Shown: positions 51,540-60,532, counted from the first letter of the stretch. The stretch is DNA of 64,000 nt from UBA5734 sp964528645 (GCA_964528645.1 CAZGSR010000001.1:34176-98175); one strand, 5' to 3'. Translations and numbers: made by a program. Notes: generated from the letters alone by a model not told the origin.

Positions 51540-53378
51540 CAGCATCGATCCCATGGCGTCGAGGTCGCGGGCAAATCCAGCCAGATTTTCCGCATCTCCC
51601 GCCAGGCTTTTAGTCAATCTGGCCATGAATCGGCTGACGAGGCCACGTTTGTTGCCGTAAAGCTCGGCAAGCTGGCGCAGATAGGATCTGGAAATGCCCA
51701 GGGCAATCGCAAAGGCCAGTAAAGAGCTATCCAGCTCAGGATTTTCCGGTTCGTGTTTCCTCCACCGGGCATAGGTGCTCAGCAGCTGCCTGAATGCCCC
51801 GCTCTTGGCTGCTTCGGCATTGCCCAGACGAGTCAGATGCTTCAAGCCCATGCCAAATCCCGCAAACAGCAGAACCGGAATGATGAGGAGCAATCCTGTC
51901 GGAGCTCCCGTCAATCCCGTGATGAGAATTCCGGCAAGGGCATAGCCTCCGGCCAAAGTCAGGCCGATGACTTTGCCAAGATGCCTTTTGTGGATGTCGA
52001 TCAAGCCATCTTTAACCATATCTTCCTGGATCAAATGGATGAACTGCTCATAATAGGCAGCAAATTCTGCTGCAGTACCCTTGTCCAGGGCATATCTGCG
52101 AATCTGGGCTGTCGATAGCGTGTTTTCCCTGGTGATACGCTCAAAAAACCACTGCAGCAGAAAGATTTCATAAGCTGTCATACCTTGGTAATCCGGCACG
52201 CCGTGAGCCAAGAGCGTGAATACATGACCATCGAGTCGTAATTTGCCGCGCACAACCAGATCCATCATGGTGCCCAGCAGGATCTGGCCGGGATGATGGT
52301 AACGTGAAAGTCTGGCCAGAACCGCAGGTGAATACGCTGGTATGGCAAATGAGTCCCTTGTTGTCTCCAGAAGCCGTGGTTGTCTGAGCAATCCTTCGCG
52401 CTCATAAACGAGAACGAGAAAAGTCAGGACAAAAAGGCCCACAACCAGCAAAATCCAAGTCAGGCGAGCGAGAAATCCTGCCACCCAAGTCCGCTGGATC
52501 ATCCGGGCCATTTCTGCTTCGATTTCTGCAATCACCGAGGTCTTGTCCTGGACGATGCCTTGCGGCAGCAATGCTGCACCACTGGCAAAGCCTGCTGTAG
52601 GCAAGATCACAACTGCTACCATGTCCTGGCCGGCTGTAAGCTGCGGCGCGCTCATCTGAATCGTGTCCTGATCCACTTCGGTGGTGACAAACAGAACTGG
52701 ACTGATGGCCTGGTACCAGGGTGAAGCTGCTTTTTTGGCAGTGGGGTAATGGATCAGCAGAACGGGACTGGCGATGTCTTTGTCTTGCACCAGAGAAAAA
52801 AACATCCGGCGGAACTTGACAGAATCCCTAAGCTGGACCAGTGCGCCTTCGAGTTCATACTGGATGACGATCTGTCGTGTCTCTGATGCCTGTCCGACTG
52901 TCCGGATCTTGAGCCGCTGGATAGAATCATCTGTGCTCAGCTTGTAAGACAGTGACTGGAGATTGGCTTGAGTATTGGCTTCTGCCGGCATGACTTCCAC
53001 CATCTGGACAGGTGAGCCTGCGACGATGGATCCTGCCGAGATGGCAACCGATACCACCTGGAGTGATCTGGCTTTACCCGCATCCAATATAAAAACCAGC
53101 TCTTCACAATCCTGCTGGTACAGAATATCCAGCTTCTCCTGGACCATGACTGTACCATCGGCGGCGAGCTGGCAATCGATGCGATAGGAATTGATCCGGT
53201 AATCGGACAGGACGCTGGCAGCAACTTCAACGGCTGCTGCCGGGCTGGACCAGGGTGTCAGCAAAGACAGGCTGGCCGGGCTCATGAGAATGATGCCCAG
53301 AAACAGCAAAAACACCACGGCCCACTTGAAGGCAGGCCATGGTGTCATCATGCAAGAGTGGTGAGGAAAGTGGCGCAT
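51495..53378 (-). CDS. DUF2207 membrane protein
   Basis: A 627-residue protein with an N-terminal membrane/signal segment (about 16-40), an extracellular beta-rich domain (about 55-290, containing YRINSYRIDCQLAADGTVMVQEKLDILY), a membrane segment near 305-330, a cytoplasmic region and two more helices near 490-530 (TLAGGYALAGILITGL), matching DUF2207. The role is unknown. AGGAGG is 11 bases before the ATG at 53376-53378. An extended -10 promoter lies at 53429-53437. Its last 45 bases overlap the RCC1-repeat gene on the other strand. Confidence 0.85.
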   Translation of the reverse strand: MRHFPHHSCMMTPWPAFKWAVVFLLFLGIILMSPASLSLLTPWSSPAAAVEVAASVLSDYRINSYRIDCQLAADGTVMVQEKLDILYQQDCEELVFILDAGKARSLQVVSVAISAGSIVAGSPVQMVEVMPAEANTQANLQSLSYKLSTDDSIQRLKIRTVGQASETRQIVIQYELEGALVQLRDSVKFRRMFFSLVQDKDIASPVLLIHYPTAKKAASPWYQAISPVLFVTTEVDQDTIQMSAPQLTAGQDMVAVVILPTAGFASGAALLPQGIVQDKTSVIAEIEAEMARMIQRTWVAGFLARLTWILLVVGLFVLTFLVLVYEREGLLRQPRLLETTRDSFAIPAYSPAVLARLSRYHHPGQILLGTMMDLVVRGKLRLDGHVFTLLAHGVPDYQGMTAYEIFLLQWFFERITRENTLSTAQIRRYALDKGTAAEFAAYYEQFIHLIQEDMVKDGLIDIHKRHLGKVIGLTLAGGYALAGILITGLTGAPTGLLLIIPVLLFAGFGMGLKHLTRLGNAEAAKSGAFRQLLSTYARWRKHEPENPELDSSLLAFAIALGISRSYLRQLAELYGNKRGLVSRFMARLTKSLAGDAENLAGFARDLDAMGSMLSASLYLALGIHFYD

Positions 53379-53428
53379 GTCGGTGAGCTCCTCCTGCAGG
53401 TGTGATCAGAAATCCAGACTTCTGCCAC

Positions 53429-53437
53429 ATTATACCA
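53429..53437 (-). promoter_or_regulatory. Extended -10 promoter of the DUF2207 gene
   Basis: TGG-TATAAT on the minus strand (53437-53429), about 50 bases before the start codon. Confidence 0.5.
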
Positions 53438-53458
53438 CAGGCGGGGAACATCAATTTT

Positions 53459-54628
53459 TCAGCGGTTGCGAATCAGGTTGACCCGGATGATGCCATCCAC
53501 AGCCGTGAGCTTGTCGACAACAGAGTCAGGGCAATGGCCATTGATTTCGAAAACAGCATAGGCGTATTCTTTCTTGCTGCGGCTGGAGAGGTTTTCGATG
53601 TTGATCCCCTCACCCGATAAAGCAGTCGAAATCTGTGCCAGAATATTGGGGACGTTTTTGTGGATGACGCAAATACTCTCATCGCCACCCTTGGGGTTCT
53701 TGACATCAGGGAAATTGACACTGTTCTTGATGTTGCCGTTTTCCAGATAGTCGATCAGCTCATCAACTGCCATGACCGCGCAATTATCTTCACTTTCCGG
53801 TGTCGATGCGCCCAAATGCGGGATGGCAATGACATTCTTCATACCAAGGATTTCAGCGGACGGGAAATCGGTCAGGTAACGGGCGACTTTGCCAGCCTCA
53901 AGAGCCGTAGCCAGGTCAGCATTGTTGACCAGGTCACCGCGCGACAAATTGATGATCCGCATGCCATGCTTCATTTGTTCGATGGCGGCAGCATTGATGA
54001 AACCCTTCGTCTCTGGAGTGGAAGGCATATGCAAGGATATGTAGTCGCAGTGTTCATAGATGGCCTTGGGATCTGCTGCCCGTTTGACTCCACGGTTGAG
54101 CATCCAGGCGTTGTCGACGGTGATGTAGGGATCATAGCCGTAGACATCCATGCCCAGTTCGTTAGCTGTATTGGCAACCATGGCACCGATGGCGCCGAGG
54201 CCGAACACACCCAGCTTCTTGCCATAGATTTCCGGACCGACGAACGCTTTCTTGCCACTTTCGACTTCCTTGGCAATGTCAGTATTATCCGGCAGAGTGC
54301 GCACCCAATTGACGCCACCGACCAGATCGCGAGAGGTCATCAGAAGCGCGGCAATCGCCAGTTCCTTGACGGCATTGGCATTGGCGCCCGGCGTATTGAA
54401 AACAACGATGCCATTCTGGGAGCACAGGTCGACCGGGATATTGTTGACACCGGCGCCGGCCCGGGCAATGGCCTTGAGATTGGGCGCAAGCTCCATGTCC
54501 AGCATATTGGCCGAGCGGACCAGGATCGCATCCGGATCCTCGACTGTGCTGGAGACCTCATATTTGCTCTTGTCAAACTGGCGAGTGCCAATCGCTGCAA
54601 TTTTATTGAGTGTCTTGATCTTATACAT
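53459..54628 (-). CDS. serA: D-3-phosphoglycerate dehydrogenase
   Basis: First step of serine synthesis, oxidising 3-phosphoglycerate with NAD. The 389-residue short form has the Rossmann motif GVFGLGAIGAMVAN, INLSRGDLVNNADL, the catalytic-site HLGASTPESEDN and a C-terminal ACT domain (about 320-389, CVIHKNVPNILAQISTALSGEGINIENLSS) likely sensing serine. The ATG at 54626-54628 overlaps the serC end by 8 bases; GGGAG is 10 bases before it. A TTG further up is less likely. No serB was seen in the window. Confidence 0.96.
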   Translation of the reverse strand: MYKIKTLNKIAAIGTRQFDKSKYEVSSTVEDPDAILVRSANMLDMELAPNLKAIARAGAGVNNIPVDLCSQNGIVVFNTPGANANAVKELAIAALLMTSRDLVGGVNWVRTLPDNTDIAKEVESGKKAFVGPEIYGKKLGVFGLGAIGAMVANTANELGMDVYGYDPYITVDNAWMLNRGVKRAADPKAIYEHCDYISLHMPSTPETKGFINAAAIEQMKHGMRIINLSRGDLVNNADLATALEAGKVARYLTDFPSAEILGMKNVIAIPHLGASTPESEDNCAVMAVDELIDYLENGNIKNSVNFPDVKNPKGGDESICVIHKNVPNILAQISTALSGEGINIENLSSRSKKEYAYAVFEINGHCPDSVVDKLTAVDGIIRVNLIRNR

Positions 54629-55703
54629 TCTGTTCAAACTCCCGCATGAATTCTATCAGGGCATCGACACCAGCTTCTGGCATCGCATTGTATATGGAGG
54701 CCCGCATGCCACCGACGCTGCGATGGCCTTTGATGTTGACAAAACCAGCCTTTTCAGCCGCCTTGCAGAATTTCTTGTCCAATTCATCATCGCCAGTGAC
54801 AAAAGGCACATTCATGATCGAACGCGAGCCTTTTTCGACAGGAGCCTTGAACAACTTGGAAGCATCAATGAAATCATACAATTTCTGGGCTTTGCGGTAA
54901 TTGATCTCTGCCATGGCCTCGAGACCGCCTATTTCGTCACGAACCCACTCAAGCACCAGCTTGGCAACATAGATCGCGTAACAAGGCGGTGTGTTGTACA
55001 TGCTATCGTTGTCAGCTGCGACCTTGTAGCTGAGCATGGTCGGGGCCAGGGGATTTTCATGGCCGATCATGTCTTCACGGACGATGACCAGAGTCAGGCC
55101 GGACGGACCCATGTTCTTCTGGGCACCGGCATAGACAAGGGCAAAGCGCGAAATATCAATCGGCTCAGACAAGATGCAGGAAGACAGATCTGCGACCAGT
55201 GGGACAGAACCCGTGTCCGGGATCGCCGGGAACTTGGAACCGAAAATCGTATTGTTGTAGCAGATATGGACATAGTCCGCGTCTGGACGCACATCTTCTG
55301 GCTTGAACGCCGGGATATAGGTGAAATTCTTGTCAGCGCTGGAAGCCAGGACTTTGACATCACCGTAGCGCCTGGCTTCTTCGTAGGCTTTTTTCGAAAA
55401 CATGCCGCTGATGACATAATCGGCTTTGCCGTTCCTGGTCATCAGGTTGAGGGGGATGGCCGCAAACTGGGTGCTCGCACCGCCCTGGAGAAACAGGACC
55501 TTGTAGTTAGCCGGCACACCGAGCACGGAGCGGACGAGAGCCTCGGCATCGGCAATGATCTTCTCATAGACCGGGGATCGATGGCTCATCTCCATGACGG
55601 ACATGCCACTGCCCTGGTAATCTGTCATCTCTGCGGCAGCTTTTTGCAAGACCGAGAGCGGCAGCATGGAAGGACCTGCTGAGAAATTGTATACCCTGCT
55701 CAT
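54621..55703 (-). CDS. serC: Phosphoserine aminotransferase
   Basis: Transaminates 3-phosphohydroxypyruvate to phosphoserine, with PLP. The 360-residue product has YNFSAGPSMLPLSVLQ, a VLFLQGGASTQFAAIPLNL region and the PLP lysine in YAGAQKNMGPSGL. AGGAG is 8 bases before the ATG at 55701-55703; the upstream in-frame readings to 55745 overlap the RBS. Gene order is serC-serA, transcribed together. Confidence 0.97.
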   Translation of the reverse strand: MSRVYNFSAGPSMLPLSVLQKAAAEMTDYQGSGMSVMEMSHRSPVYEKIIADAEALVRSVLGVPANYKVLFLQGGASTQFAAIPLNLMTRNGKADYVISGMFSKKAYEEARRYGDVKVLASSADKNFTYIPAFKPEDVRPDADYVHICYNNTIFGSKFPAIPDTGSVPLVADLSSCILSEPIDISRFALVYAGAQKNMGPSGLTLVIVREDMIGHENPLAPTMLSYKVAADNDSMYNTPPCYAIYVAKLVLEWVRDEIGGLEAMAEINYRKAQKLYDFIDASKLFKAPVEKGSRSIMNVPFVTGDDELDKKFCKAAEKAGFVNIKGHRSVGGMRASIYNAMPEAGVDALIEFMREFEQNV

Positions 55704-55878
55704 TGTCATCACTCCTGATTCTAGAAATTGAAATACGAAGAACATTCTAGCAGAATGTACGCCAGACCGGAATCTTCAACCCGTAGCTAACGGTACATCT
55801 TCACGTGCAAAGTCAGCAATCAAGCATCTTTATGCGCAAAAACAGCCTAATTTCACCAATCTTAAACGCTTACGAAAC

Positions 55879-57075
55879 TCATCCGTCGATAAATGACCTG
55901 ATTTGCTCCTTGTTGGCCGCAAAATCGACTGCGATGACGCTGGCACCACCTATGGTGGCATATTCCCACGTACCGTCAAAAGGCACCCGGGCTTCGGCAA
56001 ATGAAACATCGCCTGCACCAATGACCTCGGTAGTCAAACTAAAGAGCTGGTCCGCTGAGATATTGGTCTTGACATTGCCGATTGCATATCCCACCAGTCC
56101 GGCAAGCGTGGCCGCATCCCCCTGGTTCCTGATCTGGCTGAAAATCGCCTTGATGGTGGCGCGCTGACGGGCAGTCCGGGTGAAATCGCCATTGCCGACC
56201 CGGCGATTTCGCGTATGGGACAGGGTCTGGGCCCCAGTCAGGTGTTTGACGCCATCGCCATCCGGGATGCCACCGATTTCGGCATTGATGTAGTCGATTT
56301 CCTTCTGCGTCAGATACAAATCGATGCCACCGATCTGGTCGACGACGGCAATGAAATTTTCAAAGCGGATTGTGATGTAGGTTTCCAGTGCGACGTCAAA
56401 ATTGTTGCGCAGGGTTTCGGTCAGCAAGGATTCCCCGCCATAATTAAAGGCGGCATTGAGCTTGGTCGAGCTGTGACCAGGGATGGCCACGTACATGTCG
56501 CGCATGAAAGACAGCAGCTTGATTTGCTTGTTGTCACGGTCAAAGGTCAGCATGATCATCGAATCCGAGCGGGCCCCGTCGAGTCCGAGCCGGGCATCCG
56601 AGCCGATCAGCAGAATGTTGACCTTGCCCGTACCGGACAACGTAACGGGTGTGGGCGCCTGCGTTGGCTTGGGCGTCGGCACGGGTGTGGGCGTCACAGC
56701 CGGCTTGACAGTCGTTTCAACCGGTGCGGTTGTCGTTGCTTTCGTGGTAGGGGCGGAAGTTGTCGACTCGGCGGTCGTCGCCTCAGTTGTTGGTTTTGTT
56801 GCGGTGGTGGTAGTCTGCGTCGTGGGTGCCAGGGAGGTCGTTGGATTCTGCAGCGTCTCAGTGCCACCTTCGGCTGGGGCGCCCTGGTTGGTACCTGCCA
56901 GGAGGCTGGTCTGCCCTGTTTCGGAGACCTGGCCAGCATCAGCACCGCCCAGATCCAGGAAAACAAAGGCACTGGATGCCAGTACCAGCAGGACTGCGGC
57001 CGTGATGGCCATGATGCGATGCTTGGGAGAAAGAGTTCTGGTTTTAGCGCCATGCTCTGGTCCGGTCTTTTGCAT
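55879..57075 (-). CDS. LytR-CpsA-Psr (LCP) family phosphotransferase
   Basis: Membrane enzyme that ligates wall polymers such as teichoic acid or capsule to peptidoglycan. The 398-residue product has an N-terminal membrane segment, a long Thr/Pro-rich linker (about 60-150) and the LCP domain: LLIGSDARLGLDGARSDSMIML, SFMRDMYVAIPG, and the RRVGNGDFTRTARQRATI patch. The ATG at 57073-57075 follows GGAGG at a good gap; an in-frame reading to 57153 is rejected. It may use the region shared with the divergent MATE gene for its promoter. Confidence 0.93.
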   Translation of the reverse strand: MQKTGPEHGAKTRTLSPKHRIMAITAAVLLVLASSAFVFLDLGGADAGQVSETGQTSLLAGTNQGAPAEGGTETLQNPTTSLAPTTQTTTTATKPTTEATTAESTTSAPTTKATTTAPVETTVKPAVTPTPVPTPKPTQAPTPVTLSGTGKVNILLIGSDARLGLDGARSDSMIMLTFDRDNKQIKLLSFMRDMYVAIPGHSSTKLNAAFNYGGESLLTETLRNNFDVALETYITIRFENFIAVVDQIGGIDLYLTQKEIDYINAEIGGIPDGDGVKHLTGAQTLSHTRNRRVGNGDFTRTARQRATIKAIFSQIRNQGDAATLAGLVGYAIGNVKTNISADQLFSLTTEVIGAGDVSFAEARVPFDGTWEYATIGGASVIAVDFAANKEQIRSFIDG

Positions 57076-57132
57076 GAATGGGTCCTCCCTGGATTTGCCA
57101 GAAATTTCGGCGGCGAAATGACTCGGATGTGA

Positions 57133-57161
57133 TTGGTTTTGCCTGTCATCCATTCTACAAT
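57133..57161 (+). promoter_or_regulatory. Predicted promoter of the MATE gene
   Basis: TTGGTT (57133-57138), 17-base spacer, TACAAT (57156-57161). The -10 box lies between the arms of a 12-base inverted repeat. Confidence 0.55.
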
Positions 57162-57184
57162 GAAATCAGCCAGGATGACAGGCA
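57140..57184. promoter_or_regulatory. Perfect 12-base inverted repeat around the MATE -10 box
   Basis: TGCCTGTCATCC (57140-57151) and GGATGACAGGCA (57173-57184) are exact complements, 21 bases apart, centred near the predicted transcription start. A regulator site is the simplest reading; no family can be named. Confidence 0.6.
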
Positions 57185-57205
57185 GATTCAAATGAAGGAG
57201 TCGCC

Positions 57206-58594
57206 ATGGTTGAACAGATCAAATTGACCGAAGGATCGATTCGTCCACAACTCATGAAAATTGCAGTTCCCATGAGCGTTGGTCTGTTTTTCAACACATT
57301 GTTCAATGTCGTTGACACATTTTACGCTGGCAGGCTGGGCACCGAGTCACTGGCTGGCATGTCGGCTTCGTTTTCCGTCTTTTTCATCCAGAATGCCCTT
57401 TTATCTGGACTGGCAACTGGTGTGTCAGCCCTGATGGCCCAGGCCCTGGGGCGAAAGGACCCGGACGTCATCCGGAGGCTGAAAAACACCGGCCTGGTCC
57501 TGATTGTCAGCCTGAGTATCCTCCTGACAGTTGCAGGGCTTATCGGTTCGCCCTGGCTTCTGTATGTTCTGGGAGCACGGGAACTAGCCCTGAGTGAAGG
57601 GTCCCGCTACGTGCGCACCATCTATGCTGGCAGTCTCTTCTGGGGTTTCAATGCCATTTTCCATGCCATCCTCAGTGCCCATGGGCAGACCCGCCCCTAC
57701 CGCAATTTCCTGATCATCGGCTTTTTTCTGAATCTGGTCCTGGATCCCTTGTTTATCTTTGGCTGGCTGGGATTGCCCCGATTGGGCACCCTGGGTGTCG
57801 CCCTGGCAACCGTTCTGGTCCAGGCGATGGGCACCATCTATCTGGGGTGGCAAGCCAAAAAACACAAGGTCTTCGAGCGCGAGGACCTGGCCACAGCCCA
57901 GATCAGGCTCAAAACCGCTGGAGACATCCTGGCTCAGGGGGTTCCAGCTGCTCTCAATATGTTGACGATCGCACTTGGCGTTTTCGTGATCAACTGGTTC
58001 ATCTACCGGTTTGGTTCAGATGCGGCTACAGCAGGCTATGGAGTCGCCGTCCGTATTGAACAGCTGGCCCTGTTGCCTGCGCTTGGGCTCAACACGGCGA
58101 CACTGGCCATGGCAGGCCAGAATGCCGGGGCCGGGAGATACGATCGTGTCCGGGAAATATATTACACAGCTCTCAAGCTGGGCGCGCTCATCATGACCGC
58201 CGGCATGGTCTTGTTGTATCCATTGGCACCTGTATTGATCGGATTGTTCAACCGGGATCCGGACGTGATCGCGGAAGGGACGTCCTACCTACGGATCGAG
58301 TTTCTGGCCTTGAATGCCTATGTGATCCTTAACGTCTGCCTGTCGCTGCTCCAGGGACTGAAAAGGCCCCACTATGCCGTCTGGATCGGCCTGTACCGCC
58401 AGATCGCCATGCCGATCCTGATCTTCCATCTGCTGGGTCGCATCCTGGGGCTGGGTCTCACTGGAATCTGGTGGGGAATCGTCTTCACGACCTGGAGCGG
58501 TGCTGTGGCTGCTCTTTTGATTGCACGCTTTGAGCTGAGGCGGGCAACATCTGGCCCGGGGCAATCCTCACAATCTCCTCGACCGACTGGATAA
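57206..58594 (+). CDS. MATE-family multidrug/cation efflux transporter
   Basis: A 462-residue protein with 12 membrane segments in two halves, as in MATE proteins (NTLFNVVDTFYAGRLGTESLAGMSA; GLNTATLAMAGQNAGAGRYDR in the second half). These pumps use Na+ or H+ gradients to export cationic or other drugs. AAGGAG lies 7 bases before the ATG at 57206. It has a 110-base coding overlap with the convergent GGDEF/EAL gene; its core ends before that overlap, which codes only for the tail. Controlled by the inverted repeat at 57140-57184, by inference. Confidence 0.92.
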   Translation: MVEQIKLTEGSIRPQLMKIAVPMSVGLFFNTLFNVVDTFYAGRLGTESLAGMSASFSVFFIQNALLSGLATGVSALMAQALGRKDPDVIRRLKNTGLVLIVSLSILLTVAGLIGSPWLLYVLGARELALSEGSRYVRTIYAGSLFWGFNAIFHAILSAHGQTRPYRNFLIIGFFLNLVLDPLFIFGWLGLPRLGTLGVALATVLVQAMGTIYLGWQAKKHKVFEREDLATAQIRLKTAGDILAQGVPAALNMLTIALGVFVINWFIYRFGSDAATAGYGVAVRIEQLALLPALGLNTATLAMAGQNAGAGRYDRVREIYYTALKLGALIMTAGMVLLYPLAPVLIGLFNRDPDVIAEGTSYLRIEFLALNAYVILNVCLSLLQGLKRPHYAVWIGLYRQIAMPILIFHLLGRILGLGLTGIWWGIVFTTWSGAVAALLIARFELRRATSGPGQSSQSPRPTG

Positions 58595-59777
58595 TATGAG
58601 TCATGCGCAGGAAATCTCGAAATTCAGCATCCGGTAAGGGCCGGCTGAAATAGAATCCCTGGATATAATCACAGCCGTGTTGGCAAAGCCAGTCGAACTG
58701 GGCCTTTGTTTCAACCCCTTCCACAACCACCTTGTGATCCAGGCCTTGGACAATCTTGAACAAAGCATCCAGGATCATCCGGTCGCGGTCTTTGGTCTCG
58801 AGATTGCGGATCAGGGAACGATCCAGTTTGACCACATCAATCGGCAGATCATTGAGGGCCCCAAAAGTGGCATAGCCTGTGCCAAAATCATCCAGAGCCA
58901 GTTTGACACCATGTTTTTTCAGTTCAGTAAACAACTCAGACACTTCATGGACATCACTGACCAGCGCTGTCTCTGTGATTTCCAGAAGCAGGCAGGAGGG
59001 ACAGACCTGGTAGTGCTCGATGACATCGAGGATCAGTCTGACCAGCTCGTTGCGGCGGTATTCCAACGTGACTGCTGACAAGTTGACACTGATCACCAGA
59101 TCAGAAAGACCGGCCTGTTTCCAGGCAGCCAGCTTGCTGCACGCTTCGCGGATGGCCCAGTCTGTCATCGGGATGATCAGCCGGGTCCTTTCGGCCAGCG
59201 GAATGAATTCACCCGGAGCAATCTGGCCCAGCTGAGGATGGTTCCAACGCATCAGGGCTTCAGCATGCCCGAAATGATTACGTTTGATGTCGAAAATGGG
59301 TTGGTAATAGAGTTCAAATTCATTCTTGCCGAGGGCGGTGGATAAATCCGCAGCCAATATTTCAGCCCGTGTGCGGGCTTGGGCCATGGACGGGCTGTAA
59401 CGCGTCACGGTATTACGTGATTTCTTGGCAACATACAAGGCGATATCCGCGTTCAGGATGATCTGATCCAAGTTGTAAGGTTCATCCAGGCAAATTCCGA
59501 TGCTGACTGTGATCTGGATTGTGTGATGTTTGTATTTGAATTGCCTGGCCACAGCAGCTTGAATGGAGCGGGCCAGTTTTGTCACCTGGTCTTCTTCTAT
59601 GAGTCGCGTCAAGACCAGAAATTCGTCACCGCTGTACCGAAACACCTGGTTATTGGACCCTGCACAGGTCTGGAGCACCTGGGCCAGTTCACACAAAACC
59701 TGGTCCCCCCCAGAATGGCCCAGCGTGTCGTTGACACCATGGAAATTGTCCACATTGATCAGCAAAGCTGATAGCAT
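58485..59777 (-). CDS. GGDEF/EAL cyclic-di-GMP protein with uncertain 5' end
   Basis: From the ATG at 59775-59777 it gives 430 residues. The N-terminal GGDEF-like domain begins at ALLINVDNFHGVNDTLGHSGGD and has RYSGDEFLVL, i.e. SGDEF in the active loop, but lacks the usual beginning with the DxLTGLxNR helix. The EAL domain (about 150-400) has EALMRW, VNLSA, EITETAL, LDDFGTGYA, KLDRS and VVVEGVET, so the phosphodiesterase looks active. The tail from about 393 is coded in the MATE overlap. No good RBS precedes this ATG. The same frame continues 27 codons upstream behind a TAG; see the separate entry and finding. Confidence 0.85.
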   Translation of the reverse strand: MLSALLINVDNFHGVNDTLGHSGGDQVLCELAQVLQTCAGSNNQVFRYSGDEFLVLTRLIEEDQVTKLARSIQAAVARQFKYKHHTIQITVSIGICLDEPYNLDQIILNADIALYVAKKSRNTVTRYSPSMAQARTRAEILAADLSTALGKNEFELYYQPIFDIKRNHFGHAEALMRWNHPQLGQIAPGEFIPLAERTRLIIPMTDWAIREACSKLAAWKQAGLSDLVISVNLSAVTLEYRRNELVRLILDVIEHYQVCPSCLLLEITETALVSDVHEVSELFTELKKHGVKLALDDFGTGYATFGALNDLPIDVVKLDRSLIRNLETKDRDRMILDALFKIVQGLDHKVVVEGVETKAQFDWLCQHGCDYIQGFYFSRPLPDAEFRDFLRMTHIIQSVEEIVRIAPGQMLPASAQSVQSKEQPQHRSRS

Positions 59778-59801
59778 TATTGTACGATCTTTAGTATATT
59801 T

Positions 59802-59885
59802 CTATGGCAGCCGATTCAACAACCATCTTGTGATAAACTGATGATAGTCAAGGACTACCCGATTTTCCAGGAATGAGTACATCAT
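59802..59885 (-). pseudogene. In-frame upstream reading of the GGDEF gene, interrupted by TAG
   Basis: Same frame as the GGDEF/EAL gene: starts at ATG (59883-59885), runs 27 codons through HQFITRWLLNRLP, a possible relict of the LTGLxNR motif, then stops at TAG (59802-59804), eight codons before the annotated ATG. A further in-frame stop lies upstream at 59901-59903. This suggests a nonsense change, stop readthrough or chance. Confidence 0.4.
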
Positions 59886-59942
59886 TGAGACAGACCCAGT
59901 TCAAATAGGGCTTTGCGCCAAGCTATTCAGGAGGTAGTGCAC

Positions 59943-60425
59943 ATGCGACTTATGGAACAAGCCATTCAACTCGAAATCGATGGCGAACAGTATTATCATC
60001 AGCAGGCCAAGCTCAACCAGGGCACCCCACTCGAGACTGTCTTCATCTTACTGGCCAAGGCAGAAATCAAGCATCTGGAACTCTTGCGCCAGATGGATCG
60101 GGGTTCCTATCCAAGCATGGATGGCGATCCGTCAAAAGAAGCCAGAGACCTTTTTGGTACCCTGGGCGAATTCAGAGTAGACCCTGGTTACATAGCTGAC
60201 CAGCTCGAGGTTTATCGTGCGGCCAAGGAAATCGAGCTCAAATCCATCGAGCTTTATCAATCCATGCACAAATCTGCCACCCAGGCAGAAGACAAGAAGC
60301 TCATGCTGTTTTTAGTCAAACAGGAACAAAGCCATTATGATTTGTTCGAAAACCTGGAAACACTGCTGGAACGCCCCACGAGCTGGGTGGAGTCGGCAGA
60401 ATTCGGCAATCGCGAAGAATACTGA
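59943..60425 (+). CDS. Ferritin-like diiron (rubrerythrin-type) protein
   Basis: A 160-residue four-helix protein with the diiron ligand pattern: ExxGE (LEIDGEQYY), ExxH (AEIKHLELL), a third helix Glu (AAKEIELKSIE) and a second ExxH (EQSHYDLF). No rubredoxin domain follows, so it is like the erythrin half of rubrerythrin. Such proteins reduce peroxide in anaerobes; the electron donor is unknown. The ATG at 59943 is preceded by AGGAGG with an 8-base gap; an in-frame reading from 59913 is unlikely. Lies next to the cobalt/nickel transporter leader. Confidence 0.82.
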   Translation: MRLMEQAIQLEIDGEQYYHQQAKLNQGTPLETVFILLAKAEIKHLELLRQMDRGSYPSMDGDPSKEARDLFGTLGEFRVDPGYIADQLEVYRAAKEIELKSIELYQSMHKSATQAEDKKLMLFLVKQEQSHYDLFENLETLLERPTSWVESAEFGNREEY

Positions 60426-60448
60426 GGGTTTACTGTCTGCATGACATT

Positions 60449-60506
60449 CAAGATACCCAACAGATAGTAGAACAAATCACCGAAAGTCGTCTGATGGGTA
60501 TTCTTG
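60449..60506. other. Long imperfect hairpin after the ferritin-like gene
   Basis: CAAGATACCCA-A-CAGA (60449-60464) pairs with TCTG-A-TGGGTATTCTTG (60490-60506) with one bulge, around a 25-base loop. No T-run follows. It may be a weak terminator or transcript-end structure; the right arm overlaps the -35 box of the next promoter. Confidence 0.45.
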
Positions 60507-60532
60507 ATTATTAGCCGATCTTTTTGTACAAT
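60504..60532 (+). promoter_or_regulatory. Predicted promoter of the cobalt/nickel transporter
   Basis: TTGATT (60504-60509), 17-base spacer, TACAAT (60527-60532). The transcript should start near 60539, leaving a leader of about 150 bases. Confidence 0.65.
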
